This document shows, piece by piece, positions 21,417 through 32,214 of a DNA stretch of 64,000 nt. Below the pieces are notes generated by a model. It ran no database searches. It saw only the letters and a program-made list of their open reading frames with translations, and was not told the origin of the DNA. The stretch comes from Rheum nobile (taxonomy: Eukaryota; Streptophyta; Magnoliopsida; Caryophyllales; Polygonaceae), in contig WOAB01000226.1 of NCBI GenBank assembly GCA_027886185.1, positions 4,278,001 to 4,342,000 of the forward strand, given 5' to 3'. Numbering within the stretch: the first letter of the stretch is position 1; each line of letters begins with the position of its first letter. Position numbers and translations under genes: made by a program.

Positions 21417-21599
21417 TGAAGTTCCTATTTATAGAGAAGAAGATTTATCTCACTCTTGACTAAGCTGAACTTGAGTTGTATAAAAATGTTGATATGTGTA
21501 TGATCATGATAAATTTTTGTATGTTTTTTAGCCACCACTTTGGCGGAAGTAGTGGGTCAAGGGAGGTTGTACAATTGGTACATAGTATGTGCATGTTGC

Positions 21600-21879
21600 A
21601 TTTTGTACATTTTTTTAGAAAAAAATGGAGTTTTTAGCCCAAATGTGTATAGGTCTGGGCTAAAAAGTCCATTTTAAAAAAAATAGAGGGCCTTTTAGCC
21701 CAGACTTATTGATATTTGGGCTAAAAGGTCTTGACTTTTTAACCCGAACGTGTTTTTGACATCCAGGGTAAATACTCTAATTTTACACCGTTTCTAAGCT
21801 CAGACCTATATAATGTTATATCAGGGATGTCTATAAAAAACGTCCAGGCTAAAAACACGTTTGTGTACTAGTGTAAGGA
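21600..21879 (-). mobile_element. CACTA transposon terminus with subterminal repeats
   Basis: Read on the minus strand, the segment starts CACTAGTACACAAACGTG at 21879. It then carries repeated subterminal motifs of the type TTTAGCCCAGA / TCTGGGCTAAAA in both orientations (about 21637-21725, with decayed copies to 21860). This matches the ends of En/Spm-like elements, whose transposase binds such repeats. I did not find the other end or a transposase, so this is a terminal fragment or a short derivative. Confidence 0.6.
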
Positions 21880-23700
21880 CCACTCATACGGTACTTAATG
21901 TGGATCATTTTGAACCCATGGATGGGCTAAACTAACGGTTGAGATTTCGAGCTCACAATGAAGTAATCTAGGCACGCGCACCCTTAATTTTTTTTTGATG
22001 GCATTGTTGTAAATTTCTCAAAAACATTGACAAAATTACCACAAAATCCATCATGCTTCCTTCCTTCGAATTGTTCCCAACTTTTCTTTCTTCCTTGCTC
22101 AAATCGCAATAGCACCTAACCCTTGCTCTCTAGCAAACAACAATGAACCCCAAATCGATCTCCACAAACACAAATCGCCACCAAAACAATCACAAGGCTA
22201 CACAAAATAGATCTCCACAAATCCTAGCTCTTCGGCTTTCTAAGGACGAAAATTCTACGAGCGATCACAAATCATGATAACAAGGTAAAATCAAGCTCTC
22301 TCTTGCATATACTGTAACAACTTGTCTGAAAACTATTTAGATTTGACTAAACAAGTTGAAAAGTTAAGGTTCATATAATATCGAAAATTTTAGGGATTCA
22401 TGAAGTCAGTTGCAAAAATGTTAGTTCACTGCATTTATGAGTTTTTTTTAAGTTGATGTAAATGTTCTGGTGCGATTTGACTAAACAACTCCAAAAAATC
22501 TACTATTCATGTAACTGTTAAAATAAATCAAAATTTTTAGGGTTCATAGTTTTGAGTTCCCTAGCAAGATAGAGTAGAGTAGATAGTAAGGAAACCACTT
22601 TAAAACAATCAAAGTAGAATGTATGCTTCTGGAGGTTCATTTCAAGTTGCAATGATATTTAAGGTTATGGTCAAAATGAAACACGATATACTAAATTTCA
22701 GCTATTGACTTCCTCGTCTACAGTGTACTATGAATCATTTTGCACTACACTTCATTACTTTTGTGTTCATATTTTGGCTTGGTGTGTTTATATTAAGAGA
22801 TTCATGAAAATGTGGGAAAAACTCTAGCTTATCAAAAAATACTGAATTCTTTGGGCTTAAATGTTTCATGTGGAGTTTGTGTGTAATGTTTTTGGTGCGT
22901 CATTTCCATTTAAGCGAAGGATTCTAGGACCCGAATTTGGTTATTTGTACATAATAAGCTCTGGATTTGTGTTCATTTTCCATGAGCCCTTGTTGTTGGC
23001 AATTTCTAAGATCTCATATTGTTCATGTGTAATTGCATATGGCACCTAGGCGCGCTAGGAGCGCCTAGGTGGCTAGGTGGTTACACGGGTGTCTCTCCAT
23101 TTTAACTCCATATTATACAAAATTAGTAGTAATGTTATTGCACTTTCTTTTGGATTCTTTGCCCGGTGACGTTAGGCTCGGTGTCAAGGTAAACATGTAT
23201 TGTTACCATTAGGTTCATATATAAGGTTCATGACTATAAGAATCTAGTATGAGGTTCATTTGTTTTGAATACCATGTTCATGTGTAGTGTCACATGAATA
23301 TGAACTTATGGGGGGATTTGCATGTTCATCATGAAAATCTTGGAAAAAAAGTATAGGTCATATTTAATGATTATTAGTTCATGTGTAATATCTGTGAGGT
23401 TCATACTACTATATTTGCATGCACAATTATTTATCTTGTCAAAACGAAGTACTTTTGCAAGTTCATCTCTAATATTTTGCTACATATGTATGGATGCATA
23501 AGATGGCACGCTAGCATCCTTTGGTATCACATATTGCTAACAAAAACATAAGAAATAGACAAATACAACAAAGCCCAATAATTAAACAAAGAAGGCAAAG
23601 CTTGCATCAAAAGATTCAGAGAGAACAAAATGATAAAGACGAGGATGAGATTCTAACACATTTGAGAAGTCTGATTCAAACGATACAAACGAAGAGGATG
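21880..23700. other. GTTCAT-motif field, left part
   Basis: No gene found. From about 22370 the hexamer GTTCAT, often GGTTCAT(A/G), recurs every few tens of bases. A short palindrome, CACCTAGGCGC-GCTAGGA-GCGCCTAGGTG, lies at about 23042-23070. The field resumes after the solo LTR. Confidence 0.5.
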
Positions 23701-25167
23701 TGATAAGACAAAAACTTACCCACAAGCGTATGAGATCAGTTGTAGCTTTTCGAGTGTCGTTCCCACGAGGACTATGTAGTATCTATTGCAACTTAAATTG
23801 GTAAGCTATGCTACAAAAAGGGAGAATTGTTTGATTAACAACTAAGAAAATAAGAAATAAGAATTGCAAGGATGATTGTAAACAGTAGAAGAGAAGATTC
23901 TAGGACTAGGGATCCCCACAACAATGTCTTGGTAAACTTACAGATATCTGTCTAAAAATAGTCTGAACCTGCCTAAAGGTAAGCTATCTAAAGTCTCTAC
24001 TAACTCATTTTAGACGATAATAGATGTGCCTAAATTCCAACTAACAATCGTTGTCGCATAGAGCTACTTAAATCTAGACCCCTTGGGCACTTAGAATCTA
24101 GGATCAAATTGGGTTAACATCCGTTGTCGCGCTCCGCTAAGTCCAGGCAAACCTAGGGTTTCTATGATAGCTTAGGATTCCATAAGAGTGATTAGGTTGT
24201 TGTCAAACAAATAATACTCAGGTTCAATTCCTAGTGATCTGAAAAAGTAATCTTCTTTCAGACTCGTACCCTATGTTAGTTATTTATTAAGGTTATCTCA
24301 TTTCAGACTCAAACCTAATAGAAGTCTAATCATCATTCATCAATTTCATTAAGAACCCTAGGATTGAATCAAACAAGGTTTCAGATTTCAATTCAGACAA
24401 ATATCATGCACAAGTCTACCAACTCATTGTTGGGATCACCCCAATCCTAGAATTATGGAATTAGCCAGACATGCTTGGAGAAACAATCAAAAACATCATA
24501 TGAACAAAAGAAATCATTCAACTAGATTAGAAGAAGAGAATTACTTGATCAAATACAGGGAAACAATCTCCAATCTTCAAAAATCTTCAAAAGAACTCCA
24601 AAATCACCTAGGGCTAGAGAGAGTAGCAAAACGTGGCAGAAGAGGCTGCCAAAAAACCCTAGAAAAAGTATTTATACCATCCAAAAATAACAAAGGGCTG
24701 AAAAATAACAAATCTGGGTCGCGGACATAATGGCACGGTTTGTCACAAACCGTGCGTTTCACTAGAGAGTTGCATCAGAAGTCAGCACCGTTTGTGACAA
24801 ATCGGCACGATTTGTAGCAAACCGTGCCAAACTTCAAGAAGCCATTCTCCATTGCTCGTCCTTGTAGCCAACCGTGCATCCATTGTTGTTGGTCGTGCAC
24901 TTCTCATTGACACTATAGTCATTCTCTTTGGCTAGTGTAGTGCACCCTCTTGGCTTTTCTTGGCTCGATAGCATCCTCCAATGATATCCATGCCTCGTAG
25001 CACACCCCTAAAGTCCACCAATTTACTTGAAACCATGCATAAACTAGTATAGACATCTAAACTAAAGAAACGATTCAACTAGCTATAAATGCAAGATAAT
25101 AAACATGAAAATGCCTAAACTATAGCCCAAATGCATGTCCTAAATATGAATGAAATGGATGTTATCA
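23701..25167 (-). mobile_element. Solo LTR, gypsy-type, with target duplication GGATG
   Basis: 1467 bp, read on the minus strand from TGATAACATCCATTTC to GTTTTTGTCTTATCA, flanked by GGATG at 23696-23700 and 25168-25172. A minus-strand TATA (GGTATAAATA, 24669-24678) supports the orientation. The LTR start resembles element D's (TGATAGGTGTCATTTC), and its end contains ACGACACTCGAAAAGCTACA, so an Athila-like source is inferred. Upstream of TATA lie GGCACGGTTTG/CAAACCGTGC palindromes (24731-24880). It arose by recombination between two LTRs of a former full element. Confidence 0.85.
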
Positions 25168-25172
25168 GGATG

Positions 25173-26200
25173 ACATGTTTAAATTATGGAGGTGCATATA
25201 TATTTCCTACTAAGTCCATGTATAGAATAGAGCTAGGTTCATGTTTGGTAAGATAAAACAAATATGTGCACTTAGGTTCGTATAATTTCAGTAATGGGTT
25301 CATGCAAATATATTAGAAGGTTCATAATATAACCATGAAAGGGTTAATCCCTTAAATGTGTTTAGATTTTTTTGTGCACTTAGGTTCATAACATTTCAAG
25401 TATAGGTTCATGTAAATACATTAGGTGGTTCATATTTTAACCATAAAAAGTTTTAAGACATCAATGATGTTCAATCTTTGGATAGCAACTAAAATGAAAT
25501 ATCTTCACTAGCCTTAAAGGTTTTATATTCAACTTACAAGTTCTAAAATCATCTTACAGTTTACAGCTTTGTTTATTCATATTTGTTAAAGTTCATGCTT
25601 TAGGTTCATGTTTATATTGATAAAGGTTCATCAATCGCATTCATTTGAAAATTGAACCGTATGAATACTAAATATAAATCGTTAGAAGACTAAATTTGAA
25701 CCAACAGACAGCAAGCAGTGAGAAGACAACTTTGAAGCAAACACCAACCAAATAATCCACTAGAATAAAAGGTGACAGCACGAAGGTGTATAAGATTCAT
25801 AACAGATTGCCTCTAAGTGCATTTTATATTCATGAAGATTCATCAATGGAATTCATTTGAAAATGTGAGTCATATGTATACTCAATACATAATGTTAGAA
25901 GACTAAATATGAATCAACAAACAACAGGCGGTGAGAACGCAAAAGTGAAGCAAACATTTATACATTGTGTACATGATGAGTATAACTGAGACCTCAATAT
26001 AATTGTTGTAAGATTCATATACAAGTAATATCATGTTCATATGTAGTAAAGGTGGGTTCATATGACAAAACTGATGTTATGTTACTCTATTTGGTTCATA
26101 TAAAAGTAATATCAAAATCATATATATGTAGTAAAGGCAAGTTCATATGATGAAATTGATGTTCTATTACTCTTTTTTGTTGCCTTTAAAGATGGCTTAA
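25173..26200. other. GTTCAT-motif field, right part
   Basis: Continuation of the 22370-23500 field after the solo LTR, again with frequent GGTTCAT, AGGTTCATA and GATTCAT, and no ORF. Two AAACAGC/AACAGACAGCAAGC-type stretches near 25700 and 25920 are partly repeated. Confidence 0.45.
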
Positions 26201-26999
26201 CCATGGATACACCGCGCTAGGTCGAGAAATTGCTCTAACTAAATGGGGACAAAAGAATGCAAATGGAAAAAAAATTGTGATTTCATGAACAAACACAAAC
26301 CAAACATTACATCAAAGTTGCAAAACATGGCGTGAATCCATGGCAAAAAAATTTCCAAGGCAAATCGATTGAAAAACATGGAGTGAAATATTTCTCAACT
26401 TAAAGCAAGGAACAAACAGATATCAAACACAAAAAGACAAACAAAGTCGAAATGGAGAAAAAGTGATGCTTGAAATATTACATTGAACCACAAATCAAAC
26501 AAACATTTTCTAGGGCTCAAATTCAAGAGAAAACAAACCGCGGTTTTAACTAACTTAAATCCATTGCAAAAAATTATACAAACACGAATCGACAATAATG
26601 TGTAAAAAAAACAAAAAACAAGTGTCGGGGGAGCAAAACTCGAGCACGAAGGAATCAACGTCAATGGAGGAGCGTAGAGAATCGTGCATTGAAGGAGATG
26701 GCGAGGTGTGGGGAAGGAGGAATGAAAAAGAAAAATGATCGAAATACCTATCCCTCTTTAAAAAGCCCAAAAAACGCTAGAAATATCACGACGGCACGAT
26801 GGAGAGAGAAGGACAACCCAGATTCGTATTTTTTTTACACCGTAAAAAATGTGGGATTCTCATATGTAGTGCATCTATAATTTGAACCAAAATTCAATCT
26901 TCCTTAAAATAGATTAAATTAAAGCTTGGAATACCCCTACATATATGAAACATCCTATGTAGGCTAGAATTGTTAAAATTAATCTAACATATGCATAAT
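26201..26999. other. Unassigned DNA
   Basis: I see no gene or clear repeat boundary between the motif field and the copia LTR. The ORFs here are short and compositionally random. Confidence 0.4.
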
Positions 27000-27492
27000 T
27001 GTTGAATTGCTTGGATTTTGATTGTAACAAATATCTAGTTGATGTGTTTGATCGAGTGTTTCAGGAATTACATGCATGTCACAAGGAACATAGAAAATGT
27101 CGCTTTGTGAATTGAGAAGGAGCACTATGTCACAAAAAACGTTACCGCAAAAGGAACAAGAACACTTCGAAATTGACGGAGAAGCCGATGAAGTCTTTTT
27201 TGTTGAGTTCATGGTTCGTAGTGGTAGAAGAATTTCAAGACTAGGTGGGAAATCTAGGGTTTGGATCCGATCTATACTTATACACGAACAAGAGATAAAT
27301 AATATAAGTAGACCTCTTCTAAATCCTCTCTAGTGAAAATTCTAAGGTAGTGGTTTCTCTCTAGTTAGCTAGTTGGCTAATTGGAGTTTTCACTCTAAGT
27401 AGTGTGTTCAAAATTTATAATTCTTGTGTTTATTCCATTGCATATTCTGAAGGAACACCTTTTCCCTTAGAGGTAACACTAGTGATCCAACA
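27000..27492 (+). repeat. 5' LTR of the copia element
   Basis: Begins TGTTGAATTGCTTGG and ends GATCCAACA (inverted ends TGTTG/CAACA). It is followed after two bases by TGGTATTAGAGTC, a diverged Met-type PBS at 27495-27507. No partner LTR is visible, so the left limit rests on the terminal motif. Confidence 0.65.
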
Positions 27493-27540
27493 GTTGGTAT
27501 TAGAGTCAAGTCTCTAGATTGTGTTCGTTGAGTTTGCATG

Positions 27541-28440
27541 ATAGATTACTTCAAGCCTGACAATCAACGATTTGTTCTGGAAACAACCGATGTTGAAGGT
27601 TAGAGAATATGATTGGTGGATGGAACGGATTGAAACTCACATATGTTCCCCTGATGGTTAAATCTGGAAGATTATCGAGAAGGGTCTAGAAAGGTCCCTC
27701 AATGACGACGAAGAAGATAAGCCAGTTGCAGAATAAAAGACGTCGAAGAAAAATTGTATGGTTAAAAAGATTCTGCACATGGCACTTCAACCTTCTGACT
27801 TGAAGAAGGTACAGACCTACAAGAACGCCCACAAGATCTGGGATACTTTAAAAGTGTCTTCATCAAATGAGGACGTCAAGAGAAATAAGATACTTGTACT
27901 GCTGAAAGACTATGAAGTTGTTTCTCAAGGAAAAAGTGAATTAATTGAAGACTTTCATTCACGCTTTCGAGGCATGGTCAACCAACTTGAGTTCCTAGGG
28001 GAAGAAAACCTTGATTGGAAGATAATTCATTACTTTCTTTAAGGGTTGAACTCCAAATAGGATGTAATATCGACAACACTCCAAGGTCAAAGTGAAGTGA
28101 AGTCTGTAACTCTGGAGGATTTGGTTGGACACCTCATGAGAAATGTTGGCGTTTAACAACTCAAAATGGCACGTAGAGACAATGAGAAGGCCCACAACAC
28201 CGCCCTGAAGGTCGAAAGAGCTTTTGACCTCACTCAGGATGAGAATGAATCATAAGATGAGGAGGAGTTTTCTCTCATCACAAGAGCTATGAAGAAGATA
28301 TGGTCTCACAACAAAGGGCCTGATCGTTCCTCCGAAGGGAACAAAGACATGAAGGACATTGTGTGATATCCTTGTCAAGGGAAATGGTATTTTGCGAAAA
28401 ATTGCTTCAAGAAAAGGGATGGTGATCCACCCACTTGAGA
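27541..28440 (+). pseudogene. gag: Copia gag (broken)
   Basis: Contains a UBN2-type copia gag core: YDWWMERIETHI near 27610, then an open stretch at 27758-28042 with WDTLKVSSSNEDVKRNKI and FHSRFRGMVNQLEFLG. A damaged zinc knuckle (CQGKWYFAKNC) lies near 28375-28410. At least six in-frame stops interrupt it. Confidence 0.75.
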
Positions 28441-29696
28441 AGGGAAGCAAGCAATGGTGGCCACCTGGGTGATTTTGACTCGAATGGGGAGTGTGAACCC
28501 CAATCAAAGAATGTTTGTCATATGGCCGATGGTAGTTCTTCATAACTAGGGATGAAGTGAGGAACAGTTCCTGGTACATTGAGAGTCCATGTTCATCTCA
28601 CTTCGTAAACATTACGGAGGTTCTATTACCTTTGGAAATAAGAGTAAGGGAGAAGTTTTTGTCTTGGGAAAGGTAAGTCTCTCTAAACGTATTAATGTTG
28701 TCAAACTGAATCTTGTTGACAACCTTCATTTTTTATCTCTTAATTGTGGCACAACTTTGCCAAAACAGAAAGAATAAGGTTGTTCTTACTACTAATGATT
28801 GTCAACTTGAGGACTTAAGTACATGTAAGATTCTACTAAAAAGTGTATGTGAAAACAACTTCTGCAAATTGGATCCTTCTTTTCGTTCAGCTACCAGTTC
28901 TTTCATCGGTCGTAGACGTGTCTGAACTTTAACGCATTCAATTGATATCCAAGATTCATCGACGAGAACTGGTGGTTGGACTACCTAAAGTGGAAACGCA
29001 AAAGGATGAAGTTTGTATTGCTTGTGTAAAAGGGAAACATGTAAGATCATCCTTCAAATCCAAGAGAGGAAAGTATTTCTTGTTCTTTGGAACTAATCCA
29101 CATGGATCTTTGTGGGCATATATGCACAAAGAATCGTGGTGAAAACCAGTATGTCTTTGTAATTGTTGACAATTTTTTGAGATATACTTGGACTATTTTC
29201 GTGTCATCCAAGGATGAAGTGTTTTTCAAATTCGTGGCTTGGTTAAATCTATAGAAAAGAAGTTCGGATAACCACTAGGTTCCATCTGTACTGATCACGA
29301 AACAAAGTTTAGAAATGCATAGTTCTTAACCTTCTGCATGAACAATATAATAAGTCACAACTTTTCAACCCCTAGAATGCCACAACATAATGATGTTGTA
29401 GAGTGAAACAATGGGTTTCCTTCCTCTCAGAAGCTCATAAGGTGTTTTGGTTAGAAGTGGGCATATCACTGCCATGTGGTCCACGAAGAAATTTTGGGTT
29501 GAAGAACTGAATGCGTCTTATTATGTGTTCAACAGGGCTGTGATACGCCCACTCCTAAGAAGAGCTTTTGAGAGGAAGGAAACCCGTCGTTCTCCATCTA
29601 AGGGTGTTTGGATGGAAGTGTCTTGTCCACAACAACGAAAAGGATAACTTGGGAAAGTTTGGTCCAAGGAGCGATGAAGGTACCTTTGTTGGATAC
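28441..29696 (+). pseudogene. pol: Copia protease-integrase region, first part (broken)
   Basis: The GAG-pre-integrase motif is at 28942-29090 (VCIACVKGKHVRSSFKSK). The integrase core follows (NPHGSLWAYM, VDNFLRYTW-like, then CTDHETKFRNA with an Asp) to about 29690. Stops and shifts are frequent. The frame is cut at a Tyr codon by the insertion of element B and resumes at 38524. Confidence 0.75.
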
Positions 29697-30841
29697 TGAT
29701 GCGCCCTTATCTCCGAATGCCGGCACAAGTGTCGTGGCAGCAAGGATCCAAATCTTGATATGAGTCGCTTGGCTTGGCTTCGAAGGTCGGCCGTGGAAAC
29801 CTTGGCTTTGGCCTTGTTGAATTGCACGAATGACTTCGAAGCGAGCATGTGAACAGTAAGTTTAGAGGTTTACTGACACTGGTTTGACAGGGGACGACGG
29901 CGAGGGAGTTGGCGTCGCTGAGAGTGGGCTTGACAGCGGGTGCGAGAGCGACGACGATGACGATGGCGCGAGTGGTTGGACTAGCGACGGCGAGGGGAAT
30001 GGGTGCGATAGCGGGCACGGTTGCGATGGCAACAATGGTGGTGGATCTCGAACGCGGACTTAGGGCTAGGCGCGTTGGGTTGAGTGGGTGGCTCGATGGG
30101 TCGAGCACGGCCGTAGCATTGGCAGCGGAGGATAGACTCGAAGGGCTTTGAGTGGGTGTCGTAGCGTCGGCGGCGGAGGATAGACTCGAAGGGCTTCGAG
30201 TGGGTGCCATAGCGTCGGCGGCGGAGGTGAAGGAGATGAGGAGTAGAGATTGGGCGACGTCGATCTAAGGGAGATGGAGACGCGGAACTCGGATGGGCCG
30301 AGATGCGCCTATGGGCTAGCCCACTAAACACTAGTGATGCACACACCCAAAATAGAAAGGCTAAATCTAGAAACTTACTAAATATAAAAAGTACTAAATG
30401 AAGAAAGTCTTAAAAATGGAATGCCAATACATCAAATAAACCTCTAAGTTCAAAATAGCCTAAGGCTAGCACTTGCGCCTTTGGAGGCCTTGGCGACAGC
30501 GGCATGGCGTGGCGAGGCAGGCACTAGAGAGGCGCGTTGGGGCTCGAGCTAGGCGTTGGCCTGGCCTAAGCTTGTAGAGGCTCCTCCAATGATATGCTCA
30601 TGTCAGAAGTTGGAGTGCTCGGCTGGGTGTCCTCTGGGCGTCCTCTGGGCCTTGGATGGTGGCGAGGAGTCGAAGTGTAGGCGCGGCCTCGGGCGCGCCT
30701 TGGCTGGCAACTAGGCGCGCGACTAGGGATTGGATGGATTTGGCAATGGCTTTGGCGCGAGCCCTGGTCACGGGCCCATAACTCTTGATGCTCATGGACT
30801 CCTCTTCTTCAGTGGCGGTCATGGCGGGTAGGGTTGCATCA
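29697..30841 (-). repeat. 3' LTR of element B
   Basis: 1145 bp. Contains the last 80 or so codons of pol (30598-30841) and two units of about 45 bp with the palindrome ACTCGAAG-GG-CTTCGAGT and GCGTCGGCGGCGGAGG (about 30115-30225). It lacks 77 bp present in the 5' LTR. Confidence 0.9.
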
Positions 30842-32214
30842 CCCTCCCCCACTTGGTTGTGAAGCGTCCCTACTTCACCCTCATCAAATTCTGGCTCCAC
30901 GTAGGGTTGAAGGTCAACTACGTTGAATGTGGCATGGACACCAAAATCTGGAGGCAAGTCTACCTCATATGCATTGTCGCCTATGGCCTTGACAACCCGG
31001 AAAGGGCCATTACCACGCGGCGAGAGCTTGGACTTGCGCCGGCTTGGGAAGTGATCCTTGCGTAAATGCACCCACACCATGTCTCTAGGTGCAAAGGTCA
31101 CCTTACGCCTGCCGGAGTTGTGTTGGGCCTCATATTGCGCCGTCCTTCGCTCGAGTTTCTCACGCGTTCGCCGGTGAAGCTCTTGGACTTGCTTGGTGCG
31201 ATTGGCCGCGGACACGTGCTCGCCATCCTTGAGTGGGCGCGGCAGCATATCCAAAGGAGTCAAGGGCTTCCTCCCATACAGAACCTCAAAGGGCGTCAAC
31301 CTCGTTGCCGAATGCCTGGACCTATTGTAAGAAAACTCAACAAGTGGAAGTAAGTCCTTCCAACGCCTGGGATTGGCCTTGAGCATGGTTCGGAGGAGGG
31401 CTCCTAGGGTTCTATTAGTGACCTCCGTTTGGCCATCGGTTTGAGGGTGGTAGCTTGTGGAAAATAAGAGCTTTGTCCCTAGCTTCCCCCAAAGTGTCCT
31501 CCAAAAATGACCAACAAACTTTGTGTCTCTATCACTCACTATGGTCCTAGGCACACCATGTAATCTCACGACATACTCAAAGAAGAGCTCGGCAATCTCA
31601 CTAGCACTATGTGTGGTTCGACAGGCTATGAAGTGGGCCATCTTGGAAAACCTATCCACGACCACAAAAATAGAATCCTTGCCTTTCCTAGACTTAGGAA
31701 ACCCAGTGATGAAATCCATGGATAAGTCCTCCCAAGGACCATGTGGAATGGGTAGGGGTGTGTATAAACCTTGGGGGCTTGACCTAGCTTTCTCTCGTTG
31801 ACAACTCACACAACTCCTACAATACCGTCGAACCTGTGTAGCCATATGTGGCCAAAAGAAATGCTCTCTCAAAGCAGCTAAGGTCCTAGCAATCCCAAAG
31901 TGGCATCGGCCATCATGTGCCTCTTGGATGAGGAGGTGCCTAATGGAAGAACTCGGAATACACAACCTCCCAGCCTTATATAGATACCCCTCATCCACAA
32001 AAAATGACTCAAACTCACGACTCTCAAGGCATCTCTCATAGATAGGCTTGAAAAACACATCAACCAAATACAAGTCCTTAATTAAAGAAAAACCAATTAC
32101 TTTAGTTTGGAGATTAGTCAAGAGAGTATACCTTCTTGAAAGTGTGTCGGCCACCACATTTTCCTTCCCTTTCTTATGCACGACAACATATGGAAAGGTC
32201 TCCATAAACTCCAC
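30598..32214 (-). CDS. pol: Element B pol, part 2: RNase H end, integrase and basic tail
   Basis: 538 codons. Starts in the C-terminal part of RNase H, then the integrase HHCC zinc finger (HDGRCHFG...CRSCVSCQ, residues about 95-140). The DDE core follows with Asp at MDFITG, Asp at VSDRDTKF and Glu after YHPQTDGQTE. Next come the GPF/Y module (RGNGPFRVVKAIGD) and a basic tail with GPVTRARAKAIAK encoded by the LTR. Integrase joins element cDNA to host DNA; the tail of CRM elements is thought to direct targeting. It is in a different frame from part 1, so one shift separates them near 32118-32214. Confidence 0.9.
   Translation of the reverse strand: MEFMETFPYVVVHKKGKENVVADTLSRRYTLLTNLQTKVIGFSLIKDLYLVDVFFKPIYERCLESREFESFFVDEGYLYKAGRLCIPSSSIRHLLIQEAHDGRCHFGIARTLAALREHFFWPHMATQVRRYCRSCVSCQREKARSSPQGLYTPLPIPHGPWEDLSMDFITGFPKSRKGKDSIFVVVDRFSKMAHFIACRTTHSASEIAELFFEYVVRLHGVPRTIVSDRDTKFVGHFWRTLWGKLGTKLLFSTSYHPQTDGQTEVTNRTLGALLRTMLKANPRRWKDLLPLVEFSYNRSRHSATRLTPFEVLYGRKPLTPLDMLPRPLKDGEHVSAANRTKQVQELHRRTREKLERRTAQYEAQHNSGRRKVTFAPRDMVWVHLRKDHFPSRRKSKLSPRGNGPFRVVKAIGDNAYEVDLPPDFGVHATFNVVDLQPYVEPEFDEGEVGTLHNQVGEGDATLPAMTATEEEESMSIKSYGPVTRARAKAIAKSIQSLVARLVASQGAPEAAPTLRLLATIQGPEDAQRTPSRALQLLT
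30842..30850 (-). promoter_or_regulatory. Polypurine tract of element B
   Basis: Minus strand GGGGGAGGG directly before the 3' LTR; primes plus-strand DNA synthesis. Confidence 0.8.

Noticed and set aside
21880..26880. One large foldback element spanning the GTTCAT field
   Set aside because: The outer sequences near 21900 and 26850 show only weak, non-contiguous complementarity.
29707..30346. Ala/Ser/Pro-rich ORFs in element B LTR sequence, repeated at 37453-37885
   Set aside because: They occur in both LTRs because of LTR identity, overlap on both strands, and derive from GC-rich tandem repeats.
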